Source: Phymorhynchus buccinoides (lineage: Eukaryota; Mollusca; Gastropoda; Neogastropoda; Raphitomidae). Taken from it: 64,000 bases of DNA. The stretch spans positions 11,118,603-11,182,602 of the forward strand of contig CM065713.1 in the NCBI GenBank assembly GCA_017654935.2. The letters run 5' to 3'. The notes under the pieces were generated by a model. That model was not told the DNA's origin, ran no database searches, and saw only the letters and a list, made by a program, of their open reading frames with translations. Shown here piece after piece: positions 1 through 8,881 of the stretch (its first letter is position 1; every line of letters begins with the position of its first letter). A program made the position numbers and the translations under genes.

Positions 1-407
1 TGAGAGATGAGTTATGTCATTATGGTGTTTTGCTTACAGTAAAGTGAGAGATGAGTTATGTCATTATGGTGTTTTGCTTACAGTAAAGTGAGAGATGAGT
101 TATGTCATTATGGTGTTTTGTTTACAGTAAAGTGAGAGATGAGTTATGTCATCATGGTGTTTTGTTTATAGTAAAGTGAGAGATGAGTTATGTCATTATG
201 GTGTTTTGTTTACAGTAAAGTGAGAGATGAGTTATGTCATCATGGTGTGTTGTTTACAGTAAAGTGAGAGATGAGTTATGTCATTATGGTGTTTTGCTTA
301 CAGTAATGTGAGAGATGAGTTATGTCATCATGGTGTGTTGTTTATAGTAAAGTGAGAGATGAGTTATGTTATTATGGTGTTTTGTTTACAGTAAAGTGAG
401 AGATGAG
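1..407. repeat. 44-bp tandem satellite, about 9 copies
   Basis: The motif TGAGAGATGAGTTATGTCAT restarts every 44 bases at 1, 45, 89, 133, 177, 221, 265, 309, 353 and 397. The copies differ by single bases such as TCATTATGG versus TCATCATGG and GCTTACAG versus GTTTATAG. The array is cut by the window edge, so its true length is unknown. It ends abruptly in an A/G-rich stretch. No coding content is seen. Confidence 0.95.
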
Positions 408-814
408 AAAAAAAGGGGGAAAAAAAACCTGAAGCACTTTATATGCGCAATGTAATGTTCAGCCGTTGATGCCGAAAATGCTAAATTTAGTTTATGAATC
501 TGTGCTGTGCCGGTCGGGGTTCGTCCCCGGTGAGCGCTACGCTAGCCGGATTGGTCCAGCCTGGATCCTGCGAAAAGGCCTATGGTCAACTCTTAAAAAG
601 CTGTCAACACCACCAGACAGTAAAACAAAGACATTTTTTATTTATTTAAAAAAAAAAAAAAGACAAAAAATAGATTTTATATTTTAAATCTCAGTGCGCT
701 CTCCCAGTTCCGCCAAGTACATAGCCTTCATAGGCTCTTTCGACGTACCAGAAACAGAACCAGAACCAGAATGAATCATGCTTTTCACAGTACTTTGCGA
801 GAGGACATTTCAAA
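408..814. other. no gene recognised
   Basis: This stretch has an A-rich run at 645-675 and short open frames with no recognisable domain. I see no feature in it that I can support. Confidence 0.5.
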
Positions 815-816
815 TA

Positions 817-1391
817 CAGTGGAATCCGCTTAATCGGCCACTTTTGGGACCAGGAAAAATATGTCCGATAAAGCGAATCGGCCGATAAAACGAACATCGA
901 GATACTGTATGACGCAATTATGCAAGTCAAAAGCAATGACATCAAAATTAAATGTTACAGTTCAAATTCAAATTCTTTCCCTTATTGTGATGTGTGTGTG
1001 TGTGTTTACTAATCCTACAACTTGACAGAAGCAAGAGTAAAAGACAATGATTTTGTTTTCTTGAGTGGTTTTAACGCCATACAGGGTCTTTCAATTGACA
1101 ACAGCTCACCTTCCAACTTCACACTCAACTATGTAAACGTCAAAAGCGTGTTGTCAGTTTGCCTGCCTCTGTTGTTCTCCCTCTCAAAAAGAGGTAAAGA
1201 GGAAAAATGAGAGAGAAAAAGTGGCCAATAAAGCGAAAATGAAGATTTCAGCTTTGGCCGTAAAAACGAACAAAATAACACATGCTTAAGAAGAAAAAAA
1301 AATTCCAGAGGAAATTCCATTAAGTGGCGGAAATTGGCCGATTAAGCGGCTTTGGCCGATTATCCGATGGCCAATTAAACGGATTCCACTG
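817..1391. mobile_element. pogo/Tigger-like TA element (MITE), non-autonomous
   Basis: The left end CAGTGGAATCCGCTTAATC is mirrored at the right end as ATTAAACGGATTCCACTG. Both ends are flanked by TA (815-816 and 1392-1393), the target duplication of the Tc1/mariner/pogo superfamily. The motif GGCCGATTAAGCGG and its variants GCCGATAAAACG and GGCCAATAAAGCG recur inside both ends as subterminal repeats. The 575-bp interior has no transposase, only short open frames, so the element must have been moved in trans. Assignment to pogo/Tigger rests on the CAGT-G-AA-C-C-CTTAA style of the terminus, from memory of that group. Confidence 0.85.
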
Positions 1392-1393
1392 TA

Positions 1394-2170
1394 TCTTTAA
1401 TTAAATTGTGAATTAAATTGTTGCAAAGCAAGACATTAGCTGTTTAGTAATATTCAAAAGGACAAAATCCTGAGTTTTTGTCAAACAGGAATGCCCTTTT
1501 TTGTTCGAATTGTTTTATTCAATAAATAACATGTAAGAATAAACAATATTTATTCCGATGAAAATGTAAGGCTTGCTCAGAACCATGGTAAGCTTATATG
1601 ACGGCCTCTTGCCATATCTAATGATATTATTCCAGTAGAAGTTCATTCAAAATGACAGTAATTATGTTAAAAAATTCCGCCAAATCAGATTTTTTTAAAA
1701 TGGGAAGAAAAAGAAGAAAAAAGTAGAAATAATACAAAAACAATTGGAATCTCTTCTCTATTACAGGTGGATCCTAATTTATTGTGGCTTAAAATGTTCT
1801 TGACCATTGACGCTATGATAAAAATGTTGAATATGTATGTATGAAGATCAAAGTGTTAATATAATAGTATTTGCTTTATCTTTCCTTGTATCACAGTGGG
1901 CATATACTGTATGGGTTAAACCTAGCAGACTGTTGAAGCTGGCCACTGTTCTTTCAGGCTTGGGACGTTAAATTATGACCTATATCACGTGTTAACACAG
2001 CATAAGCTGTGCGCAAATGTTACATAGATTTTCAAAGTCTAGGGGTATTTTTATAAAAAATCATGTTTGAACTGGTTAGCTCTACTGGTACCAATGACCC
2101 CCATTTGAGGGTCTCAGCTCATAATCTAAATGACACCATCTGGCAGACGGATTTTTTTCTCAAATAAAAA
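1394..2170. other. no gene recognised
   Basis: AT-rich sequence with no long open frame, no recognisable protein and no clear repeat structure. Confidence 0.5.
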
Positions 2171-2185
2171 AGACTCCACTTGATA

Positions 2186-2440
2186 TCTAAGACGCGTTTC
2201 CGATGTGCGAGCAAACGTAACCCCTACGTAGGGGAGTCGAGGGAGTCGTTTCATTGGCCACCCCTACGTTTGAGCTTTAGAAACGAGATCGCGAGAGGTA
2301 AGCTTACTTTGTTCGCTCAACAAAATGGCGGCGGTCATAGTCGGATTCGTGTACGAAGATTATTCTTTTGTAAATTGTGCAGTCCTGAAAAAAAAGGTGT
2401 TATTAAATTTAGCTAAATCTTTAAGGTTTAGTAAAGTTGT
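2186..2440 (+). other. possible orphan 5' exon with ATGGCGGCG start
   Basis: A locally CpG-richer stretch contains ACAAAATGGCGGCGGTCAT. The ATG at 2324 has a good initiation context and opens a 39-codon frame beginning MAAVIVGFVYEDYSF and ending in TGA at about 2441. It looks like a conventional animal first exon, but no splice donor is convincing and no protein family is recognised. It could equally be chance. Low confidence. Confidence 0.15.
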
Positions 2441-2498
2441 GTGACATTTTGGTGTGTTAATTACATTAGAGTTATCTTTTGTAACCGAATGAATGAAA

Positions 2499-2626
2499 AA
2501 TGGTGTTTTACGTCCTCTCGGTCATAGACACATATGGGACATTTGTAAATACAAAGATGGTGGGAACAATACTGGCTGCAATGCCCGGAGGCAGTGCAAC
2601 ACCAGTAAAGTCCCGAGTTTTTAACA
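2499..2626 (+). repeat. dispersed repeat family C, copy 1
   Basis: The core contains GTGTTTTACGTCCTCTCGG, then GACACATATGGGACATTTG, then CAATGCCCGGAGGCAGTGC. Near-identical cores occur at 35546, in a cluster at 51623-52556, and inverted at 63690. It ends in a T-rich stretch after AGTAAAGTCCCGA. It looks SINE-like or like a conserved 3' segment of a larger element. No A/B boxes were found. Confidence 0.85.
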
Positions 2627-2824
2627 ATATAGATATAATAATAATAGTAATAGTGAATCATTTATCTAGCGCATTCCTCCACCAAATGTGGAGCTCTATG
2701 CGCTTAACAACAACAAATTTTGTTTTAAAAGAAGCAAGAAATTCAATAACAAAACCAAATAATCACTCACGCACATGCAAAATAGGCATACACATACACC
2801 CCCCACCCACACATGCACGCACGT

Positions 2825-2825
<1 letters not shown>

Positions 2826-2896
<71 letters not shown>

Positions 2897-2909
2897 ACAC
2901 ACACACATA
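2826..2909. repeat. (AC)n microsatellite
   Basis: About 80 bases of AC repeat with minor interruptions. Long His/Thr or Cys/Val frames across it are translation artefacts. Confidence 0.98.
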
Positions 2910-2983
2910 CCGTTAACATCACCACCACTCACCCCACCCAAAAACAATACAAAATACAATCAGTTGAATAAAGCATCAACACA

Positions 2984-2985
<2 letters not shown>

Positions 2986-3062
<77 letters not shown>
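2986..3062. repeat. (CT)n microsatellite
   Basis: 77 bases of uninterrupted CT repeat. It lies between the (AC)n tract and a 59-base G run, next to the 3' tail of the minus-strand LINE. Confidence 0.98.
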
Positions 3063-3065
<3 letters not shown>

Positions 3066-3109
3066 ACAAAGCTGACGTAGACATTGCAGTCAACACACAG
3101 TGAAACTAT

Positions 3110-3168
<59 letters not shown>
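3110..3168. repeat. poly-G tract (59 bases)
   Basis: 59 consecutive G on the plus strand directly abut the 3' terminus of the minus-strand LINE, where they would read as poly-C. The length is unusual and may be inflated or collapsed by assembly. Confidence 0.95.
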
Positions 3169-3189
3169 CGGTGTGTGTGTGAGAATAGC

Positions 3190-4440
3190 GTCCAGAAGTA
3201 ATGTGGCCTAAAGGTTGTGATGTAGCTTGAATAGGTGGGTCTTGAGAGCTGATTTGAAACATTGCAAGGACTGGATATGGCGAATTTCGCGTGGTAAGGA
3301 GTTCCAAACTGATGGGGCCGAAAAGGAAAAGGAGCGCTCACCAAACATTTTTGTTCGTGTACTAGGAACACAGAGAATTTTGGAATCTGAAGATGACCGC
3401 AGTTGCCTTGATGGAGTATAGACAGAAAGCATGTCAGAGATGTAGCTAGGGGCATTTCCAGAGAAATAAGAATGACATAGAGTGGAAATTTTGTAGTCAA
3501 TACGTGCTTTGATGGAAAGCCAATGGAGGGATATCAGGAGTGGTTGAACATGATGATACTTAGAGACCTTGAGGACAAGTCTGGCAGCAGAGTTCTGGAC
3601 TTTTTGAAGCTTGTCAATGAGGTGTTGGGGGCAGCCATACAAGAGTGAATTACAATAATCTAATTTAGAGAGAACAAAAGCGCAGACTAGTATCTTAGTA
3701 GTATCTATAGACAGGAGATGGCGAATCGTACCAATGCGACGCAGCTCACAGTATGCTGACCGACAGATAGTTTGAACTTGTGAGTCAACACTCATATCTT
3801 GAGAGATGTGGAAGCCAAGATTTCTAGCAGAAGGAGAAAACGGTATTTGAGTGTCACAGACAGAGATGGAATCAGGCTTTGGGTACGAAAGTTGTCTAGA
3901 CGGAGAGTGGATGAACAAGGCCTCCGTTTTGTCGTCATTCAGCTTCAGTTTGTTTTGTAGCATCCATGATTTGATGTTGCGAATGCAGACTTCAAGTGAA
4001 GATATAGAAGGAAGAATGGTAGATGGGGATACAGGCTTGTGGAGTTGTGTATCATCAGCAAAAGACTGAGAATCAACTGAATGAGAAGTGATCAACTCGG
4101 ACAGAGGCTTAGTATACATAATGAAGAGGACTGGTCCAAGTACTGAGCCTTGAGGAACACCACATGTGAGGCCAACCATTGCAGAAGATGAGTCATTGAT
4201 GGAGACAGACTGAGTTCGACCAGAAAGATAAGACGAGAACCATGACAGAGCAGTGCTTGATATTCCATAGGTGATTTGAAGCCTCTTAAGGAGTGTATGG
4301 TGGTCAATAGTATCAAAAGCAGCTGAAAGATCCAAAACAGTTAATATAGATGCGTCACCAGAGTCAAGAGCTAAGAGAATGTCAACAGTGCAGTTTCAGT
4401 GCTGTGAAATGGCCTGTACGCTGATTGTGAACGACTGATG
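3190..4440 (-). mobile_element. 5'-truncated non-LTR retrotransposon (reverse transcriptase domain)
   Basis: A 375-codon open frame (4335 to 3208) encodes the palm and C-terminal part of a LINE reverse transcriptase. Motifs are LDLSAAFDTIDHH, GVPQGSVLGPVLF, SFADDTQLH with the catalytic DD pair, LNDDKTEAL, and near the C-terminus FSFSAPSVWNSLP and FKSALKTHLFK. The frame continues upstream to about 4381 (DILLALDSGDASIL), is shifted, and resumes as QSAYRPFHSTETALL at 4381-4428. So the element is a dead copy truncated at about 4440, lacking endonuclease and ORF1. The motif style is that of the jockey/CR1/L2 group. The clade is an inference. Confidence 0.9.
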
Positions 4441-4600
4441 AGTTGATGTTGATTGAGATGTGTACTATATGTACTGAAATCTCTTTTGTAACCGTTTTCA
4501 ATTGTTGCATTGATTTTGTATTTGCTTGATTTGCTTCAAGTCCTCCATGCCCCAAAAGGGGTCAAAGGATTAAACAATCTTTGAATCTTTGAAAGCGAAT
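4441..4600 (+). repeat. LINE/SINE 3'-tail-like remnant
   Basis: Contains CCCCAAAAGGGGTCAAAGG followed by AACAATCTTTGAATCTTTGA. A short tandem of the CTTTGAAT type after a small hairpin is typical of a non-LTR 3' end. No coding part of its own is visible. Confidence 0.45.
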
Positions 4601-4636
4601 ATTGACAGATTGCTGGAACATAACATGTGTTATTTT

Positions 4637-4774
4637 TGGCTGTATTCACATTTATGTCCGTCAACCCGGTCAAGAACGATAATCTGTTGACTGAAAAAGC
4701 AATCGCTATGTTCTTTTCTGTTACAAATTATTGTTCTTGACGCCAGCAGACGGACATAAATGTGAATATAGCCC
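4637..4774. mobile_element. short palindromic element (about 138 bp)
   Basis: GGCTGTATTCACATTTATGTCC on the left is mirrored by GGACATAAATGTGAATATAG on the right. The pairing continues inward (GGTCAAGAACGATAAT against ATTATTGTTCTTGAC) to a central loop. It is an imperfect hairpin of MITE type. No target duplication is clear. Confidence 0.7.
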
Positions 4775-4899
4775 TTGATATTTTCAAATGAACAAATGTT
4801 TTCAACATCATACATTTCTCATCTTTGCAAAAATTGCTATTTTCTTTTTCTTTTCATGCATTGATTCTGAACACGTTGCGTTTAATATTGTTTCGGTTA

Positions 4900-5412
4900 A
4901 ATCCCACGAGCGTATCCAAAATTGCAGGAACCCTTTTTTTTTTACCTAACCTTTTTTTTTACTTCATTGGGTAAGGGATTGGGTTAGAATCAGTTTAGGA
5001 TTATTTTCATGCCACGGAAAGTTTGAACAAAAAATAATCAGCAAAGAAAAACGAACACAAACCCTCTAATTTCAGCGTCGCCGATCAGTGTTGTAAAGGT
5101 ATAATAAATAGGTCGTGAAGCCTTGTTTTACATCCTAATTTGTCAGGTTTTGCTGCTTGCGCGAGTTTTAGTCACTCATCCAAAGAAACCATGGGTCGGG
5201 AAATTTCCGAAAAAATGGCGACCGTTCAATGCCAAGCTTGCAGTACGGTAACACTTCGAGCAGTTGTTCCGAAACTATTCTTAAATTATGATTACAAATC
5301 TTTCATTCTGACGAAAATAATCCTAAGCTAATTCTAACCCTATCCCTTACGCCTTGAAGTGCAACAGTTAAGCGAAAAAGGCTCCTGCAATTTCAGATAC
5401 GCTCGTGGGATT
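4900..5412. mobile_element. inverted-repeat MITE, about 510 bp
   Basis: AATCCCACGAGCGTATC with TTGCAGGA on the left is mirrored by TCCTGCAA with GATACGCTCGTGGGATT on the right. The inverted homology resumes further in: GGGTAAGGGATTGGGTTAGAA against TTCTAACCCTATCCCTTAC, and TTAGGATTATTTT against AAAATAATCCTAA. The interior holds a 63-codon frame containing ATGGCGACCGTTCAATGC but no recognisable domain. No convincing target duplication is seen. Confidence 0.75.
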
Positions 5413-5477
5413 CATATCATGATGCACGTCTCCCTAAAACTGTGTAATTCAGTAGTCAAATTCATTTGACAGCTAGG

Positions 5478-5731
5478 CCACCACAGGGTGAGGCCAACTT
5501 ATAATAAGAATTATCACCATATGTTCCAAAAATAAAGGCTGATCTCAACCCTATCAGCCTCTTTCCGAAAATATAGGCTGATCCTAACCCTCTCAGTCTC
5601 TTTCCGAAAATATAGGCTGATCCTAACCCTATCAGTCTCTTTCCGAAAACAAAGGTTGGGGTGGGGAGGGGGGAGGCAGAGAGAGAGAGAGAGGGGAAGG
5701 CAGAGAGAGAGAGGGGGGGGTACACATATAC

Positions 5732-5771
<40 letters not shown>

Positions 5772-5935
5772 GGAGAGAGAGAAAGAGACAGACAGACAGA
5801 CAGTTAAAGAGAATAGTTACTAGATACAGTAGCCAAATTGATTTGACAGCAGAGGCCAAGTAAGGTCAAAGAGACTACTGTACCTGGGAGACGCTGTGAG
5901 GCAAACTTATAATAAGAAAGCATTACCATATGTTA
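5478..5935. repeat. 39-bp tandem repeat plus GA tracts inside a local duplication
   Basis: TTCCGAAAATATAGGCTGAT recurs every 39 bases at 5524, 5563, 5602 and 5641. GA-rich microsatellite follows at 5677-5790. The flank GAGGCCAACTTATAATAAGAA near 5491 reappears as GAGGCAAACTTATAATAAGAA near 5897, so the tandem and GA block lie between two copies of a short direct repeat. Confidence 0.8.
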
Positions 5936-6144
5936 TTGTTTTATAGTTATGTTTTATGTTATAATATTTTTTGTTATTTCCATGAAGTTTAGCGTGCATA
6001 AAATAGAACTTGAATATTTTTTAGGCAGTGGCTATTTATCCTCTAGTTGGAAAATAGAACCAAAGGCTATTTTTCTTCACTTTTGGCTAGCTAATGCTCT
6101 CTGTGCTAAAAATATATTTCAATCAGTATGCAAATGAGTTTGCC

Positions 6145-6147
<3 letters not shown>

Positions 6148-6190
<43 letters not shown>

Positions 6191-6382
6191 ATGCATGTGT
6201 GCGTGCATGTGTGTGTCTGTTTGCCTGTCTGTCTCTCAATCTCTGTCACTGTCTAAATCTCTCTCTCTGTCTTTGTCTCTCTTTCTGTTTCTCTGTCTCC
6301 CATTCCTCTGTATTTCTGTCTGTGTAGCAAAGTGTGTGCTTCTGTGAGAGGGCATGCTTACTTGTGTCTAAATCACCCCCAT

Positions 6383-6422
<40 letters not shown>
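6148..6422. repeat. (GT)n and (CA)n microsatellites
   Basis: (GT)n runs over 6148-6189 and (CA)n over about 6384-6422, separated by CT-rich low-complexity sequence. Cys/Val frames here are artefacts. Confidence 0.95.
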
Positions 6423-6424
<2 letters not shown>

Positions 6425-6426
<2 letters not shown>

Positions 6427-7600
6427 GCATGTATGCACATGCACACGCACACACACATTCAGTGACTCTGTCTGAATCACTTTTAGTGGAACAATGTTTC
6501 TCATAGGGATAAAATATGATAGTCCTTGGGACCCTCTGTACAAAATTCTAAGAGTCTGGACTTTTCAAAATTTTAAGAGTCCCTGTGCAACATTATATTT
6601 TCTTTTTAGATGAACATGCATAATATTTTACCTTGTTTATATTACCTTTTACTCACAAAGAGCATACTAACCCCTCTACATTGGCTATCAGTGTTATTGT
6701 TTGTCAACTTTCATATTATTTCAACCACATGTTTAATTTTAAAAATTAAGTTTATAGTTGAGATAAACTTAAAGACTACTGTTTGTTTGCTGCATATGAG
6801 ACTGAGAGAGTGTTTTTTGCAAGTGCCCCATTGTGTGTGCGCGTGCATAGCCCTCTCTGCACGAATGCATAACTTCAATTGTAAGTTTGTAAATGACCCA
6901 TCTTTAAGCTTTTATTTCTAAGACTTGGCTGCTTTAATACACATTTTGCACTATAGCATGTTTGAACTGACTCAACACAAACATCTACTCCCAGCTGCAG
7001 TATAACTGCCCCCTCCCGGCTTCCAATCTCAAACCGTCCATAAGGGTTCATGACCAATTGGATGATAATCTCACCTTTCCAGTCTCAAAGTTCTCTCATT
7101 TTCATGATCTTAACCCCAACCATAGTCAAAAGTTTCACTGAGATAATTGGGTGGTGGCAGTGCGTGTGTACATGGGGAGGAAGTGGTTGCAGGGAGGGGG
7201 GTGGGTAGCTGAAGAGGCTGTTTTTGGTACAGGATTGTATGGCGCATCTAGGTACATTTAGTAGGCCTAGCCTATCGAGTGTTCCTTTGTGTGCACAGTC
7301 AGTACGGCTTGCTTGGCTGACATAGAACTTCCCATTTAAACCTGCTAACACTTTTGGTGTCATCTGCTGTGCTGAACTGCCAATGACAGTCAGACAGGCT
7401 CTCAGGTTGGTTTCATCAATGATCAACTGAGTGAGAGATTAAACTTGATTTGTGAAAAATGTGTGCGTCCCTGGGACGCACCCAGGGATGCACAGCACTG
7501 AAATTAAAGAGTCTCTTTGGGATTCTAGCGCTTCATGGATGCACAAATGTGCGTTATGGGAAACACTGGTGAAAGGACATAAAATCGAAGCACGCACACA
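6425..7600. other. no gene recognised; short related repeats
   Basis: No recognisable protein is encoded. Around 6500-6590 the sequence alternates GGGACCCTCTG and AAGAGTCC motifs. Around 7455-7570 it has GTCCCTGGGACGCACCC and GAGTCTCTTTGGG. Both resemble the GAGGGTCC / GGGACCCC block at 60680-60870 and may be decayed relatives of one repeat. Confidence 0.4.
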
Positions 7601-7628
7601 CACACACACACACCACATACACATACAG

Positions 7629-7918
7629 TGATGGATTTTGAAAAGGCTTTCGACAAAGGCTCCCACATACTTTGCCACTATGGGATCAACAGCCCTATCA
7701 AAACATGGACTATTAACTTCCTGACAGACAAACATCAGAAAGTAGTGGTAGAAGGAACAGCATCAGAGGCATTTACGGTCAAATCAGGAGTTCCACAAGG
7801 TTATGTGCTTAGACAACCCCTGTTTCTCTTTGCCGACTATACATTTTGTCACAGAACAATGAATGACCACAATGAACTTCAACTAGACCTCAATAATCTG
7901 GCCATGATGATGATGATG
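7629..7918 (+). pseudogene. degenerate LINE reverse transcriptase fragment
   Basis: An open frame contains MDFEKAFDKGSH, then KVVVEGTASEAFTVKSGVPQG, corresponding to the conserved RT blocks DFxKAFD and SGVPQG. The segment that should carry the INDLP block is missing: the frame jumps from LFLF to ADYTFCHRTM, where ADDT would be expected, so one catalytic Asp is Tyr. The fragment lacks both ends and ends in an ATG-rich tail (GATGATGATGATG). It is a dead piece of a jockey-group element different from the one at 3.2-4.4 kb. Confidence 0.85.
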
Positions 7919-7921
7919 TGA

Positions 7922-8303
7922 AATTAAAATCTTTGAACTTATAGAATGTTGTTAGTCTTCCTGTGCGTCTCCTGTTGGTGAGGGAGTCCAGTGCAACTGG
8001 GTGTACACATATCAGTCCCACCGTTCACCAAACAACCTGTCACTACTGTCAAGCGGTATCAGCCTCGCTGAGGCTGATTTAGTGCCTCGGTGGAAAGGTC
8101 ACGTACCAGCTTTTTTTTTTACGCCTTGGTGAAATAAAAAAGCACCAACAGCAGCCTACGTCAGTCTGTTCGGAGTAATAACAGTGTGTATAGTAGTTAG
8201 TGTTCAGCACTTTCGTGCAATTCGGAAGAAAATAAAGTTATTTGGATTTTTTTAAGGCAGGAAAGGGACTCGACAATAATTAATACACCAATTGCTTCTT
8301 TTC
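7922..8303. other. no gene recognised
   Basis: No supported coding or repeat feature. One T10 run lies at about 8112-8121. Confidence 0.4.
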
Positions 8304-8855
8304 TAGCACAACAACATAAAATGAAGCATGTAACCCCCCCCCCCCAACATAAACTGAAGCATGTAACCCCCCACACAACAACATGAAATGAAGCATGTAA
8401 CCCCCCCCCCCCCCAACAACATAAAATGAAGCATGTAACCCCCCCCCCCCAACAACATAAAATGAAGCATGTAACCCCCCCCCCCCCCCCACAACAACAT
8501 AAAATGAAGCATGTACCCCCCCCCCCCCCCCCCCCCCCCCAACAACAACATAAAATGAAGCATTTTGAACCCCCCCCCCCCCCCCCAACAACATAAAATG
8601 AAGCATGTAACCCCCCCCCCCCAACACATCAAATGAAGCACCCCCCCCCCCCCAACAACAACATAAAATGAAGCATGTAACCCCCCCCCCCCCAACAACA
8701 TAAAATGAAGCATGTACCCCCCCCACCCCCACAACAACATAAAATGAAGCATGTAACCCCCCCCCCCCCCCCAACAACATAAAATGAAGCATGTACCCCC
8801 CCCCCCCCCCCCCCAACAACATAAAATGAAGCATGTAACCCCCCCCCCCCCCCCC
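8304..8855. repeat. poly-C minisatellite, about 14 units
   Basis: Each unit is ACAACATAAAATGAAGCATG plus TAA followed by a variable C run of roughly 7 to 22. Units start near 8308, 8345, 8378, 8415, 8453, 8493, 8541, 8587, 8622, 8655, 8693, 8731, 8772 and 8814. Variation is almost entirely in C-run length. The C-rich strand could form i-motifs and its complement G-quadruplexes. Gly-rich frames on the minus strand are artefacts. Confidence 0.95.
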
Positions 8856-8881
8856 TTCAAAGTTGGTATGACATGGTCACT

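Noticed and set aside
5524..5655. CRISPR-like spaced repeat (39-bp period)
   Set aside because: Units are contiguous tandem copies with no unique spacers, in animal DNA.
8280..8860. Two 185-codon glycine-rich open frames on the minus strand
   Set aside because: They are translations of the poly-C minisatellite. Frame is kept only where C-run lengths happen to fit.
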